Translations under genes and position numbers: made by a program
In this document: positions 54,202-64,000 of the stretch, one piece after another
How positions within the stretch are numbered: the stretch's first letter is position 1
Layout: each line of letters opens with the position of its first letter
DNA from: Vibrio sp. DW001
Lineage (GTDB): Bacteria; Pseudomonadota; Gammaproteobacteria; Enterobacterales; Vibrionaceae
DNA length: 64,000 bases
Direction: 5' to 3'
NCBI RefSeq assembly: GCF_029016285.1
Contig: NZ_CP091975.1
Span: 2,852,001 to 2,916,000, forward strand
The notes under the pieces: generated by a model
Databases searched by the model: none
Told to the model about the DNA's origin: nothing
What the model saw: the letters and a program-made list of their open reading frames with translations, nothing else

Positions 54202-56775
54202 ATGCAAGAGCAATATAACCCGCAAGAGATTGAACAAAAAGTTCAAAAGCACTGGGACGACAATAAAACATTCGTCGTAACCGAAGACCCAAGTAAAGAA
54301 AAATTTTACTGTCTCTCCATGTTCCCTTATCCAAGTGGCCGACTCCACATGGGTCACGTGCGTAACTACACTATCGGTGATGTAGTCTCTCGTTTCCAGC
54401 GTCTACAAGGTAAAAACGTTATGCAGCCTATTGGCTGGGATGCGTTTGGTTTACCTGCAGAAAATGCCGCAGTAAAAAATAAAACGGCACCCGCTCCTTG
54501 GACATATGAAAACATCGAATACATGAAAAACCAGCTTAAATTGCTCGGTTTTGGCTACGATTGGAAGCGCGAATTCGCGACTTGTACGCCAGAGTACTAC
54601 CGCTGGGAACAAGAATTTTTCACTCAGCTATACAACAAAGATTTAGTTTATAAAAAAACCTCTTCCGTTAACTGGTGCCCTAACGACCAAACAGTTCTTG
54701 CTAATGAGCAGGTAGAAGACGGATGTTGCTGGCGCTGTGATACCCCAGTAGAACAAAAAGAGATCCCGCAATGGTTCATTAAAATCACGTCATACGCTCA
54801 GGAGCTTCTTGACGAATTAGACAACTTAGACGGTTGGCCTGAAAAAGTTAAGACCATGCAACGTAACTGGATTGGTCGTTCTGAAGGTGTAGAACTCGCA
54901 TTTGAAGTTAGCAGTCAAGCCGACTTAGAAGTCTATACAACTCGCCCAGACACTTTAATGGGTGTAACTTATGTCGCCGTCGCCGCTGGTCACTCTCTGG
55001 CGACACTTGCAGCGCAGAACAATGCTCAACTTGCCCTGTTCATCGATGAATGCAAAAACAACAAAGTAGCCGAAGCTGAACTCGCAACGATGGAGAAAAA
55101 GGGAATGGACACAGGCCTTAAGGCTATCCATCCCCTTAATGGCCGTGAAGTCCCTATCTATGTCGCCAACTTTGTACTGATGGATTATGGTACTGGCGCA
55201 GTGATGGCCGTACCAGCACACGACCAACGTGACTACGAATTTGCAACCAAATATGGCTTAGACATTACGCCAGTGATCAAACCAGAAGATGGCAGCGAGC
55301 TCGATATTTCGGAAATGGCCTACACCGAAAAAGGCGTGCTATTCAACTCTGGCGAATTCGATGGCCTCGCATTCAAAGACGCTTTTGATACGATTGCAGA
55401 AAAACTAGAGTCAGAGAATAAAGGTAAGAAAACCATTAATTTCCGCCTTCGTGATTGGGGTGTTTCCCGTCAACGTTATTGGGGTACACCTATCCCAATG
55501 GTCACCACACAAGATGGTGTAGTTCATCCTGTGCCAGCGGATCAACTGCCAGTTATCCTTCCAGAAGATGTGGTAATGGATGGCGTAACTAGCCCGATTA
55601 AAGCAGACAAAGCGTGGGCAGAAACGACCTTTAATGGTGAACCGGCCCTACGTGAAACGGACACATTCGACACCTTTATGGAGTCATCATGGTATTACGC
55701 GCGCTACTGTTCGCCACACGCGGATGAAATGCTTGATTCCGATGCAGCTAATTACTGGTTACCTGTTGACCAATATGTCGGCGGTATCGAACATGCGTGT
55801 ATGCACCTGCTCTATTCTCGTTTCTTCCATAAACTGCTCCGTGATGCGGGAATGGTTAAGAGCGACGAACCGTTTAAGAAACTACTTTGCCAAGGTATGG
55901 TGCTTGCAGATGCTTATCACTACACCACGGAGAAAGGAACAAAAGTCTGGGTTTCACCAACAGACGTTACTATTGAACGTGATGAGAAAGGCCGTATTGT
56001 TCAGGCAGTAGATATGGATGGCAACGAGGTTGTTCATACTGGCATGACGAAAATGTCTAAGTCCAAGAACAACGGCATCGATCCCCAAGAGATGGTGGAT
56101 AAATATGGCGCAGATACAGTGCGTTTATTTATGATGTTCGCCTCTCCTGCCGATATGACCTTAGAATGGCAAGAGTCTGGTGTTGAAGGCGCGAACCGTT
56201 TCCTTAAACGTGTTTGGAAACTGGTTAACGAGCACACATCAAAAGGGGCTAGCGATGCGTTAGATAGCTCTGCATTGAATAGCAACCAGAAAGCGTTACG
56301 TCGTGATGTACATAAAACCATTGCCAAAGTAACGGATGATATTGAACGTCGTCAAACATACAATACCGCGATTGCCGCTATCATGGAATTGATGAACAAA
56401 TTAGCAAAAGCACCACAGGAGATGCCGCAAGACAGGGCCATTCTTGATGAAGCTTTAAAAGCGGTTGTTTGTATGTTGTACCCTATTACACCTCATATCT
56501 CTTATGAACTATGGGAAGTATTGGGAGAATCAGCAATAGACACGGCCATCTGGCCAACAGCTGATGATGACGCGATGATAGAAGACGAAAAGCTTATTGT
56601 TGTGCAGGTCAATGGTAAACTTAGAGCAAAACTTACCGTTGCTGCTGACGCAACGAAAGAACACGTTGAAAACCTTGGATTAAATGACGTGAATGTAACT
56701 AAATTCACTGATGGCAAAACCATTCGTAAGGTTATCTATGTACCGGGTAAATTACTTAATATCGTTGCGAACTAA
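54202..56775 (+). CDS. leuS: Leucyl-tRNA synthetase
   Basis: This 857-residue class I synthetase charges tRNA-Leu. It has the HMGH form of the HIGH motif at 49-52, KMSKS at 617-621, and a CP1 editing domain in between ([26 protein letters not shown]). The length is typical. The ATG at 54202 gives the conserved MQEQYNP start. A large tRNA-Leu supply is encoded about 8-10 kb upstream. It is followed by lptE and holA as in E. coli. Confidence 0.97.
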   Translation: MQEQYNPQEIEQKVQKHWDDNKTFVVTEDPSKEKFYCLSMFPYPSGRLHMGHVRNYTIGDVVSRFQRLQGKNVMQPIGWDAFGLPAENAAVKNKTAPAPWTYENIEYMKNQLKLLGFGYDWKREFATCTPEYYRWEQEFFTQLYNKDLVYKKTSSVNWCPNDQTVLANEQVEDGCCWRCDTPVEQKEIPQWFIKITSYAQELLDELDNLDGWPEKVKTMQRNWIGRSEGVELAFEVSSQADLEVYTTRPDTLMGVTYVAVAAGHSLATLAAQNNAQLALFIDECKNNKVAEAELATMEKKGMDTGLKAIHPLNGREVPIYVANFVLMDYGTGAVMAVPAHDQRDYEFATKYGLDITPVIKPEDGSELDISEMAYTEKGVLFNSGEFDGLAFKDAFDTIAEKLESENKGKKTINFRLRDWGVSRQRYWGTPIPMVTTQDGVVHPVPADQLPVILPEDVVMDGVTSPIKADKAWAETTFNGEPALRETDTFDTFMESSWYYARYCSPHADEMLDSDAANYWLPVDQYVGGIEHACMHLLYSRFFHKLLRDAGMVKSDEPFKKLLCQGMVLADAYHYTTEKGTKVWVSPTDVTIERDEKGRIVQAVDMDGNEVVHTGMTKMSKSKNNGIDPQEMVDKYGADTVRLFMMFASPADMTLEWQESGVEGANRFLKRVWKLVNEHTSKGASDALDSSALNSNQKALRRDVHKTIAKVTDDIERRQTYNTAIAAIMELMNKLAKAPQEMPQDRAILDEALKAVVCMLYPITPHISYELWEVLGESAIDTAIWPTADDDAMIEDEKLIVVQVNGKLRAKLTVAADATKEHVENLGLNDVNVTKFTDGKTIRKVIYVPGKLLNIVAN

Positions 56776-56810
56776 TTCGTTCCAGAACTTAATTAAGGTT
56801 TAGCGGTCAA

Positions 56811-56838
56811 TAAACAGGATGTGCACACATCCTGTTTA
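56811..56838 (+). terminator. Palindromic hairpin between leuS and lptE
   Basis: A near-perfect palindrome, TAAACAGGATGTG and CACATCCTGTTTA, lies 35 bp after the leuS stop and 70 bp before lptE. The T run is weak (TATTTATC), so it may only lower read-through into lptE. Confidence 0.6.
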
Positions 56839-56907
56839 TATTTATCTAATCGGAATTAGAGCACTAGATTCTTATTAGATAAATATAAAAAAGCAGAGAG
56901 TATTTTT

Positions 56908-57540
56908 GTGAAACCAATTTCCTTCAAAATTTCAATCAAAGTTATGGTTGTTGTACTATTTTCAGTGGTGTTATCTGCCTGTGGTTTTCACCTACGTGGA
57001 GACTATTTAATACCTGAAGAAATATCAAAGCTTTCCTTCACCAGCTTCGATAAATATAGTCAATTAACTAGAAATGTAGATGCCCAACTTAGGTTAAATA
57101 ACATTCAAGTGGTTCCCCCTTCCGAGAGCATTCCAAATTTACATCTGGTCAGTGAGAGCGTCAGTGAAAGCACTTTATCTCTGTACCAAAACAGCCGGGC
57201 AGCTGAAAAAGCACTCACTTATAACACCTCTTATCGGATCACAATTCCGGAACTTGGCACAAAAACTTACTCCACCACTGTCACTCGAAATTACCTCGAT
57301 AATCCAAGTACAGCGTTAGCAAAATCTGTCGAAAAAGACATGATTGAAGATGAAATGCGTCTACAAGCTGCCTCTCTAATTATGCGACAAATGGCGCGAG
57401 TAAAACAGCAAATCATTGAAGGTAATATGGTATTCGACACTGAAGAAAACATCGATACCAACCTTTCTACTAGCCCAACTGAAACTATTGTAAACGACAA
57501 AGAAGTCACCTCGTCACAGATTGAAATTAAAAGCGAGTAA
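56908..57540 (+). CDS. lptE: LPS-assembly lipoprotein LptE
   Basis: LptE (RlpB) plugs the LptD barrel and helps insert lipopolysaccharide in the outer membrane. The 210-residue protein has a signal with lipobox LSAC (cysteine 25) and the typical mature start GFHLRGDY. It begins with GTG at 56908. The acidic C-terminal 40 residues are longer than the folded domain and probably flexible. It lies between leuS and holA, the standard order. Confidence 0.95.
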   Translation: MKPISFKISIKVMVVVLFSVVLSACGFHLRGDYLIPEEISKLSFTSFDKYSQLTRNVDAQLRLNNIQVVPPSESIPNLHLVSESVSESTLSLYQNSRAAEKALTYNTSYRITIPELGTKTYSTTVTRNYLDNPSTALAKSVEKDMIEDEMRLQAASLIMRQMARVKQQIIEGNMVFDTEENIDTNLSTSPTETIVNDKEVTSSQIEIKSE

Positions 57541-57548
57541 TTGACAGA

Positions 57549-58586
57549 ATGCGCATCTTTGCGGACAAGCTACTTGATCAACTAAGCAGACAATTACATA
57601 ACAGCTATCTCGTTTTTGGAAACGAGCCGCTGCTCGTACAAGAAAGTCGCGACGCCATTATTGCCACAGCAAAAATGGCGGGGTTTAATGAAAAGCATAA
57701 CTTTACCGTGGATACTCAGATTAATTGGAATGATGTTGTTGACTGTTGCCATGCCCTAAGTCTATTTTCAAGCCGACAAATTATCGAATTAGAGATCCCG
57801 GAAGCAGGCATCAATGCCGCCGCCTCTAAAGAGCTTATTCAATTAGCCGAAAGCCTTCATCCTGATATATTGCTACTTATTGTCGGCAGTAAGTTGACAA
57901 AAGCGCAAGAAAACGCAAAGTGGTTTAAGACATTAAACCAACAAGGTGTCTGGGTAAGTTGTCTTTCTCCTGATATTCAAAGATTACCTCAGTTCATCCA
58001 AAACCGATGTCGAAAACTCAAACTTAAACCCGATGCACAAGCACTTCAAATGCTTGCACAATGGCATGAAGGCAATCTACTTGCACTCGTTCAGAGCCTT
58101 GAGAAACTGACTCTGCTGTATCCTGATGGTGAACTTAACCTAGTTAGAATTGAAGAGTCACTGAGCAGACACAATCACTTTACGCCATTTCACTGGATGG
58201 ATGCGTTGCTCGCCGGAAAACCCAACCGAGCACAACGTATTCTTCGTCAGTTGCAATTAGAGGGTATCGAACCCGTCATTTTATTGAGAACGTTCCAGCG
58301 TGAAGTAAGTCTGATAACAGAGCTGAAAAATGAATCACTACATACTTCTATCAGCTCTGTTTTTGATAAACGCCGCATTTGGCAAAGCAAACGCCCCTTG
58401 TATAACGCAACACTACAACGATTGGAATTGATCCAAATACGCAGGATGCTAAAAGGGTTGAATCAAGCAGAAATAACGACGAAAACACAATATGACGATT
58501 CAGTTTGGCCAATCATTGCACAACTTTCGTTGGAGTTCTGTTCTTCAGTTCCAGCCGTATTTCCAGGCCTGCCAATTCAAAGATAA
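57549..58586 (+). CDS. holA: DNA polymerase III subunit delta
   Basis: HolA opens the beta clamp in the clamp-loader complex. The 345-residue protein has the family start MRIFADKLLDQL, the block YLVFGNEPLLVQESRD and the C-terminal collar-type helices. The length is near that of E. coli (343). It begins 8 bp after lptE. Confidence 0.95.
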   Translation: MRIFADKLLDQLSRQLHNSYLVFGNEPLLVQESRDAIIATAKMAGFNEKHNFTVDTQINWNDVVDCCHALSLFSSRQIIELEIPEAGINAAASKELIQLAESLHPDILLLIVGSKLTKAQENAKWFKTLNQQGVWVSCLSPDIQRLPQFIQNRCRKLKLKPDAQALQMLAQWHEGNLLALVQSLEKLTLLYPDGELNLVRIEESLSRHNHFTPFHWMDALLAGKPNRAQRILRQLQLEGIEPVILLRTFQREVSLITELKNESLHTSISSVFDKRRIWQSKRPLYNATLQRLELIQIRRMLKGLNQAEITTKTQYDDSVWPIIAQLSLEFCSSVPAVFPGLPIQR

Positions 58587-58636
58587 AGAATGTTATAATC
58601 TTTTGTAAGCACTATTAATTTTAACGAGGTATTAAT

Positions 58637-58954
58637 TTGTTAAGCGACGACCTAAAAGCATTTCTCGCAAGTAAAGCAGACGACATGAAAGCCGAAGATA
58701 TTGTTACCATAGATGTAGTTGGTAAATCTAGCGTCACTGATTATATGATAGTCTGTACAGGTAGTTCTAAACTCCATGTATCCTCAATTGCGAACAACAT
58801 GGAATCAGAAGCAAATAGTATTGGTTTATCATCGTTGGGTATCGACGGTGAAAAAGAGGGTGAGTGGGTAGTATTAGATATGGGCGATGTCATGGTACAT
58901 GTGATGCAGAAAGAACATCGTGAACTATATCAACTAGAAAAACTCTGGAGCTAA
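58637..58954 (+). CDS. rsfS: Ribosomal silencing factor RsfS
   Basis: RsfS binds L14 on the 50S subunit and blocks joining with the 30S subunit in starving cells. The 105-residue protein has the family block [18 protein letters not shown] and [17 protein letters not shown]. It starts with TTG at 58637 after ACGAGG 7 bp upstream; no in-frame ATG lies before the conserved region. It is two bases from rlmH. Confidence 0.95.
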   Translation: MLSDDLKAFLASKADDMKAEDIVTIDVVGKSSVTDYMIVCTGSSKLHVSSIANNMESEANSIGLSSLGIDGEKEGEWVVLDMGDVMVHVMQKEHRELYQLEKLWS

Positions 58955-58956
58955 CG

Positions 58957-59427
58957 TTGAAGATTCAGCTGATTGCTGTTGGAACTAAAATGCCTAAATG
59001 GGTAGAAGAAGGATTCAACGAGTATAAACGCCGTTTTCCCCATGATATGCCTTTAGAGTTGACAGAAATCACCGCAGGTAAAAGAGGCAAGAATGCGGAC
59101 ATCGCAAGAATTCTGCAAAAGGAAGGCGAAGCCATGCTTGCGGCTGTACCAAAAGGTAACCGGGTTGTCACCTTAGACATTCCAGGGAAACGGTGGGATA
59201 CAGAACAATTAGCGCAACAACTAGAAAGTTGGAAACTAGACGCAAGAGATGTCTCAATATTGATTGGGGGCCCCGAAGGGTTAGCTCCTGCCTGCAAGGC
59301 AGCAGCCGAACAGAGCTGGTCTCTTTCCCCTCTAACACTGCCGCACCCCTTAGTTAGAGTTATCATGGCTGAAAGCTTATACCGAGCTTGGAGCATCACT
59401 ACAAACCATCCGTATCATCGAGAATAG
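58957..59427 (+). CDS. rlmH: 23S rRNA pseudouridine-1915 N3-methyltransferase RlmH
   Basis: RlmH is a SPOUT methyltransferase acting on pseudouridine 1915 of helix 69 in assembled 70S ribosomes. The 156-residue sequence has the SAM-binding trefoil knot regions [17 protein letters not shown] and [17 protein letters not shown]. It starts with TTG at 58957, with GGAG 8-9 bp upstream. The rsfS-rlmH-mrdA order is conserved. Confidence 0.96.
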   Translation: MKIQLIAVGTKMPKWVEEGFNEYKRRFPHDMPLELTEITAGKRGKNADIARILQKEGEAMLAAVPKGNRVVTLDIPGKRWDTEQLAQQLESWKLDARDVSILIGGPEGLAPACKAAAEQSWSLSPLTLPHPLVRVIMAESLYRAWSITTNHPYHRE

Positions 59428-59433
59428 AGTGAC

Positions 59434-61320
59434 ATGAGACGTAGACGCACTCAAATTCGCGACCATCAAATAGAATCTCGACTATTCAAAAGTAGAGCTA
59501 TCATTTCGTTTTTTGGTATTGTAGCGATGATAGCGGTACTGATTGGAAATTTGTACCATATCCAAGTCAATCAATATCAAGACTATAAAACTCGTTCAAA
59601 CGATAACCGCATTAAAATAGTTCCTATCGCACCAAATAGAGGGTTAGTTTATGACCGGAACGGCAAAATTTTAGCCGAGAATAGACCTGTTTTTAATCTG
59701 GAACTCATCCCTGAGAAGATTGAGAACATCGAAGAAACGCTGATTGAACTACAAAAAATACTCGATATCCCACCAGAGAGAATCCAAGCGTTTCACAAAG
59801 AACGAAGACGTGTACGTCGCTTCAAATCTGTTCCGTTACTTACCCAGTTAAACGAACAACAAGTGGCTATTTTCTCTGTCAATCAGTATCGATTCCCAGG
59901 CATTAAAGTTACTGCTACGTTAAAGCGATTCTACCCATACGGGTCTGCACTCACCCATGTTTTAGGCTATGTATCTAGAATAAATGATCGTGATGTACTT
60001 AAACTCGCGAGGGAAGGAAAAGAGAGTAATTACCAAGCGACTCGAGACATCGGCAAGCTCGGTATAGAGCGCTACTATGAAGAAGTATTGCATGGCACTG
60101 CCGGCTATCAAGAAGTTGAGGTCAATAGTCGCGGGCGAGTGATTCGAACCTTGAAATATATCCCACCTATCCCGGGGAAAGATTTGGTTCTTAACCTGAA
60201 TATAGATGTTCAACTATACGTCTATAAACTATTAGATAACCGACGTGGTTCAGCAGTAGTACTCGATCCAAAAGACAACGGAATCCTAGCGATGGTCTCG
60301 ACACCAAGCTATGACCCTAATGCGTTCGTCCACGGCATTTCAAGTAAAGCTTACAATAAGTTACTTAATAATAAAAACCGCCCCTTGGTTAACCGAGCGA
60401 CATTGGGCATATATCCTCCAGCTTCAACTGTGAAACCTTTCATCGCTGTTGCTGCACTGCAAGAAGGTATCGTGACGCCCTATACCACTCGAAATGATCC
60501 GGGCTTTTGGAAAATACCAAATTCAAAAACTAAACCATTTAGAGATTGGTTACGTTGGGGACACGGCCGAATTAATATTACTCAATCTATTGAAGAATCT
60601 GTCGACACCTTTTTTTATCAAATAGCATATGACTTAGGCATAGATAGACTCTCATCTTGGATGATGAAATTCGGTTTTGGCGACTATACCGGTATCGATA
60701 TCCATGAAGAAAGTAAAGCCAATATGCCAAGCCGTGAATGGAAGATGGCTCGCCACAGAACACCTTGGTATCAAGGTGATACTATTCCAGTTGGTATCGG
60801 ACAAGGTTACTGGACCGCCACGCCAATGCAGATTGCAAAGGCAACCTCAGTGTTGATTCATAGAGGCGTAGTCATACCACCTCATTTACTGAAGGCGACA
60901 ATAGATAATACGACCGATACAGAAACCATCACGCCCGAACCCATCGACGCGTACCCTCCAATATTGGGCGTCCCTGACAAGTATTGGGATATTGCAATAA
61001 AAGGGATGAATCTGGTCAACCATGGCAAAAAAGGCACCGCACGCCGAGCATTTCAAAAACTAGGCTATCAAAGTGGTGGTAAATCGGGTACTGCCCAAGT
61101 CTTTGGATTAAAAGAAGACGAGGAATACAACGCGGAAGAACTTGACGAGTACCTAAGAGACCATGCTCTCTTTACTGGTTTTGCCCCTCTAGAAAACCCG
61201 CAAGTTGTCGCAACTATTGTGCTAGAAAATGCTGGAGGGGGCTCTACTAACGGAGCACCTATCGTGCGCAAGATATTTGATAAAGTCATATTAAACAAAG
61301 AAGATGGAGAAGAAAAGTAA
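59434..61320 (+). CDS. mrdA: Penicillin-binding protein 2
   Basis: PBP2 is the class B transpeptidase of the elongation (rod) complex. The 628-residue protein has one N-terminal membrane helix (about 25-45), a dimerisation domain and the transpeptidase domain with S331-T-V-K334 as active site and K550-S-G as the third motif. The stop overlaps the start of rodA (TAATG), so the two rod genes are translated together. Confidence 0.96.
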   Translation: MRRRRTQIRDHQIESRLFKSRAIISFFGIVAMIAVLIGNLYHIQVNQYQDYKTRSNDNRIKIVPIAPNRGLVYDRNGKILAENRPVFNLELIPEKIENIEETLIELQKILDIPPERIQAFHKERRRVRRFKSVPLLTQLNEQQVAIFSVNQYRFPGIKVTATLKRFYPYGSALTHVLGYVSRINDRDVLKLAREGKESNYQATRDIGKLGIERYYEEVLHGTAGYQEVEVNSRGRVIRTLKYIPPIPGKDLVLNLNIDVQLYVYKLLDNRRGSAVVLDPKDNGILAMVSTPSYDPNAFVHGISSKAYNKLLNNKNRPLVNRATLGIYPPASTVKPFIAVAALQEGIVTPYTTRNDPGFWKIPNSKTKPFRDWLRWGHGRINITQSIEESVDTFFYQIAYDLGIDRLSSWMMKFGFGDYTGIDIHEESKANMPSREWKMARHRTPWYQGDTIPVGIGQGYWTATPMQIAKATSVLIHRGVVIPPHLLKATIDNTTDTETITPEPIDAYPPILGVPDKYWDIAIKGMNLVNHGKKGTARRAFQKLGYQSGGKSGTAQVFGLKEDEEYNAEELDEYLRDHALFTGFAPLENPQVVATIVLENAGGGSTNGAPIVRKIFDKVILNKEDGEEK

Positions 61321-62441
61321 TGAAACTAGATCCATCTACTGGGAAAAGCCGTGTTTTCTTTGAAAGGTTTCATGTTGATCTTCCCTTGTTATTAGGTTTA
61401 GTCGCCGTAATGATATTTGGCCTCATGGTCATGTACAGCGCAAGCGGTCAAAACTTAGCAATGATGGAGCGCCAAGCAATGCGAATGGTTTTGGCGCTAG
61501 GCGTGATGATATTACTGGCTCAAATATCCCCACGAACTTACGAAGCTTTTGCGCCTTTTTTGTTCATTGTTGGGGTAATATTACTGTTGGGCGTACTCTT
61601 TTTTGGTGAATCATCAAAAGGGGCTCAGCGGTGGCTAAACATAGGGTTTATACGATTCCAACCCTCCGAACTGCTCAAGCTTGCCGTCCCATTAATGATA
61701 GCCAGATTTATTGGTAAACAGTCTCTCCCACCCTCATTCAAGACGCTAATAATTTCGTTAGTTATGGTCTGTGTACCGACCATATTGATCGCTAAACAGC
61801 CAGATCTCGGCACCTCTATTCTTATCGCCGCATCAGGTATATTCGTTATTTTTCTAGCTGGGATCAGTTGGCGTTATATTTTTTCAGCTACGCTTGCAGT
61901 CGGTGCATTTGCCCCCATTCTTTGGTTCTTCTTGATGCGCGAATACCAAAAAGTGAGAGTACGTACTCTTTTTAATCCAGAGTCTGACCCATTGGGTGCT
62001 GGCTATCATATTATTCAGAGCAAAATCGCAATTGGATCCGGTGGTATAGCCGGAAAAGGCTGGTTGCAAGGAACCCAATCTCAACTAGAATTTTTACCTG
62101 AGCGACATACTGACTTTATCTTTGCAGTAATCGCTGAAGAGTGGGGTATGCTAGGCATTCTTAGCTTATTTGCTCTTTACCTATTCATTATTGGGCGAGG
62201 TTTATATCTTGCCAGCCAATCTCAATCCGCTTTTGGCAGAATGATGGCAGGAAGTGTCATGTTAAGCTTCTTCGTATACATATTTGTAAATGTAGGAATG
62301 GTCAGTGGCATACTACCTGTTGTAGGTGTCCCATTACCGCTTATCAGTTATGGTGGCACATCCATGGTTACGCTTATGGCCGGCTTTGGTATTTTGATGT
62401 CTATCCATACCCATAGAAGCATGTTATCAAAAGCGACATAA
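61320..62441 (+). CDS. mrdB: Rod-shape peptidoglycan glycosyltransferase RodA
   Basis: RodA (SEDS family) polymerises glycan strands in partnership with PBP2. The 373-residue integral membrane protein has about ten helices and family blocks including MYSASGQNLAMMERQ, RWLNIGFIRFQPSELLKLAVP, KQPDLGTS and PLPLISYGGTSM. It overlaps both mrdA and rlpA by one base. Confidence 0.96.
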   Translation: MKLDPSTGKSRVFFERFHVDLPLLLGLVAVMIFGLMVMYSASGQNLAMMERQAMRMVLALGVMILLAQISPRTYEAFAPFLFIVGVILLLGVLFFGESSKGAQRWLNIGFIRFQPSELLKLAVPLMIARFIGKQSLPPSFKTLIISLVMVCVPTILIAKQPDLGTSILIAASGIFVIFLAGISWRYIFSATLAVGAFAPILWFFLMREYQKVRVRTLFNPESDPLGAGYHIIQSKIAIGSGGIAGKGWLQGTQSQLEFLPERHTDFIFAVIAEEWGMLGILSLFALYLFIIGRGLYLASQSQSAFGRMMAGSVMLSFFVYIFVNVGMVSGILPVVGVPLPLISYGGTSMVTLMAGFGILMSIHTHRSMLSKAT

Positions 62442-63226
62442 TGACAATAAAACAGACAATACTCAGTACACTTTTAATTCTTTTATTGGCTGCCTGCTCT
62501 AGCTCCGGCGGCCGTTATTCGATATCCAATGATGTGGGCCCAGAAAAACCAATACAGCTCGACCATATTGAAGACGCCCATCCTGTCTATGAACCTTTTA
62601 GTCGAGGCGGGAATCGAGATTACAAACTGCGCGGTGGTTCATACAAAATCATCAAGAATCCCGATGGTTTTAAGCAGAGTGGACAAGCGTCTTGGTACGG
62701 TAAAAAGTTCCATGGACACCTCACATCAAATGGTGAAGTCTATGACATGTACTCCATGTCTGCAGCACATAAGACCTTACCCATACCAAGCTACGTTAAG
62801 GTAACCAATAAAGACAATGGTAAAAGCACCATTGTTCGTGTCAACGATCGCGGACCATTCCACGATGGACGGATTATCGACCTTAGCTATGCCGCCGCTT
62901 ACAAGCTAAATGTTGTGAATACAGGAACCGCCAATGTTGATATAGAGTACATATCAACAAAACCTCAGACACCTTCTTCAAAGATACCAAAAGCCACAGC
63001 TAGTTATAGTATTCAAACAGCCTCATCAAATCATGAAGAGAGAAGTCGAACTTTAGCTAAAAATATTAGACAAACTCTTTCTATGAAGACCTATGTTGAA
63101 CCAAATAAAGAGATCTATCGAGTTCTCGTTGGCCCATTTACAGACTATTCAGAATCCGTAGATGCGTTAGAGATATTGAAAACAAATGGATACCCGCAAG
63201 CGTTTATTAGAAAAAACAAAAATTAA
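62441..63226 (+). CDS. rlpA: Septal/lateral ring lytic transglycosylase lipoprotein RlpA
   Basis: RlpA is an outer-membrane lipoprotein that binds denuded glycan at division sites; in some species it cleaves glycan strands. The 261-residue protein has lipobox LAAC (cysteine 19), a double-psi beta-barrel domain (about 78-165: GQASWYGKKFHG, VRVNDRGPFHDGRIIDLSYAAA, including the catalytic-type aspartate) and a C-terminal SPOR domain (about 185-260). It follows rodA with a one-base overlap. Confidence 0.94.
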   Translation: MTIKQTILSTLLILLLAACSSSGGRYSISNDVGPEKPIQLDHIEDAHPVYEPFSRGGNRDYKLRGGSYKIIKNPDGFKQSGQASWYGKKFHGHLTSNGEVYDMYSMSAAHKTLPIPSYVKVTNKDNGKSTIVRVNDRGPFHDGRIIDLSYAAAYKLNVVNTGTANVDIEYISTKPQTPSSKIPKATASYSIQTASSNHEERSRTLAKNIRQTLSMKTYVEPNKEIYRVLVGPFTDYSESVDALEILKTNGYPQAFIRKNKN

Positions 63227-63353
63227 CGTATATCATGCAGTACTAGCGAATTGGCGGAATTTTTGTCATAGTGCATCCAGAATTGCTGTCGAAGCTGTAA
63301 TATTAAGGCTTTCGGCTTAAATAGTGTTATAACCAATAAAACTGATATTACAG

Positions 63354-64000
63354 ATGAATAAATCGAAACTTACTTTTAAATCATTGCTTCTCGCGACAGC
63401 TGCACTATCTGCTCCATTTTCATATTCAGCGCCAATTGTCGTTCCCGATGCGCCTCAGATAGCTGCTAAAGGCTATGTGCTTATTGATTTCAACTCTGGA
63501 AAGGTTATTGCCGAAAAGGAAAAAGACACCCAGCTTTCTCCTGCGAGTTTAACTAAGATGATGACCAGTTATGTTATTGGTCAAGAATTAGCTCGCGGCA
63601 ACATATCGTTGCAAGACGAAGTTGTCATCAGTAAAAATGCGTGGGCTAAAAATTATCCTGACTCATCGAAAATGTTTATCGAAGTAGGCACCACCGTTAA
63701 GGTTGAGGATCTAAATCGAGGTATCATTGTTCAGTCTGGTAACGATGCTTGTGTTGCAATGGCTGAACACGTGGCAGGTTCTGAAGACGCGTTTGTTGAC
63801 CTCATGAATGCGTGGGCCAATTCGATCGGCATGTCTCGTACTCACTTTGCCAATGTTCACGGTTTGGATCATAACGAGCTCTATTCAACACCTTACGACA
63901 TGGCACTTCTTGGTCGCGCGCTGATTCGTGATGTACCAGAAGAGTATGCGATTTATAGCGAAAAACAATTTACCTTTAATGGCATAACACAGTACAACCG
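63354..64000 (+). CDS. dacA: D-alanyl-D-alanine carboxypeptidase (PBP5/DacA), N-terminal part cut by window edge
   Basis: The frame opens with ATG at 63354 and runs off the right edge (215 complete codons visible). It has a signal peptide (about 1-26, ending SYSA), the active-site S65-L-T-K68 and the second motif S128-G-N130, as in low-molecular-weight PBPs that trim the terminal D-Ala of peptidoglycan. The place after rlpA is the standard position of dacA. The KTG motif and membrane anchor lie outside the window. Confidence 0.94.
   Translation, partial: MNKSKLTFKSLLLATAALSAPFSYSAPIVVPDAPQIAAKGYVLIDFNSGKVIAEKEKDTQLSPASLTKMMTSYVIGQELARGNISLQDEVVISKNAWAKNYPDSSKMFIEVGTTVKVEDLNRGIIVQSGNDACVAMAEHVAGSEDAFVDLMNAWANSIGMSRTHFANVHGLDHNELYSTPYDMALLGRALIRDVPEEYAIYSEKQFTFNGITQYN

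Overview
The window looks like a chromosomal segment of a gammaproteobacterium of the family Vibrionaceae (Vibrio or a close relative). The evidence is the enterobacterial/vibrio order of essential genes (hemA-prfA-prmC-sirB2-sirB1-kdsA facing lolB-ispE-prs-pth-ychF; a metT-type tRNA operon beside ubiF, then miaB-ybeZ-ybeY-corC-lnt, leuS-lptE-holA and rsfS-rlmH-mrdA-mrdB-rlpA-dacA), the moderate to low G+C, an ERIC-like repeat and Vibrio-like protein sequences. Species cannot be fixed from the sequence alone.

Layout. 1-3832: end of a LysR regulator, then a DcuA-type C4-dicarboxylate carrier and aspartate ammonia-lyase, an aspartate/fumarate module. 3913-22250: a complete aryl polyene (APE) pigment cluster. 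Three genes run leftward (a flavin halogenase-like oxidoreductase, a methyltransferase and a small lipoprotein). Sixteen further genes, almost all overlapping or nearly so, run rightward. They supply the aryl starter (aromatic amino-acid ammonia-lyase and acyl ligase), two ACPs, a type II PKS/FAS set (two ketosynthases, a chain-length-factor-like ketosynthase, a ketoreductase and two hot-dog dehydratases), a thioesterase, glycosyl/acyl transferases and a dedicated export set (LolA-like carrier, MMPL/RND transporter, lipoprotein). 22378-31726: an unassigned small gene, gltX, an ERIC-like element, copA with a CueR-type promoter, a TraB/GumN protein, two tRNA-Pro genes, a small DUF3149 membrane protein, smrA, rluF and ybaK. 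31989-43892: a surface 5'-nucleotidase, then the kdsA-hemA block and the lolB-ychF block.

44092-46516: a 14-gene tRNA operon (3 Met, 7 Leu-TAG, 4 Gln-TTG) with a promoter of stringent-control type and a strong terminator. It appears to have grown by duplication of Leu-Gln and Met-Leu-Leu blocks. Between the genes lie at least seven degenerate copies of the 3' half of tRNA-Gln whose T-loop is split by a short insert. A 122-bp tandem repeat behind tRNA-Pro(TGG) contains an independently formed relic of the same design. These relics are the least explained structure in the window.

46521-64000: ubiF, the miaB-lnt RNA-modification/envelope operon, a zinc-ribbon protein, leuS-lptE-holA, and the rod-shape operon rsfS-rlmH-mrdA-mrdB-rlpA running into a dacA gene cut by the right edge. 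Several genes use GTG or TTG starts (prs, pth, ybeZ, lptE, rsfS, rlmH and one ACP).
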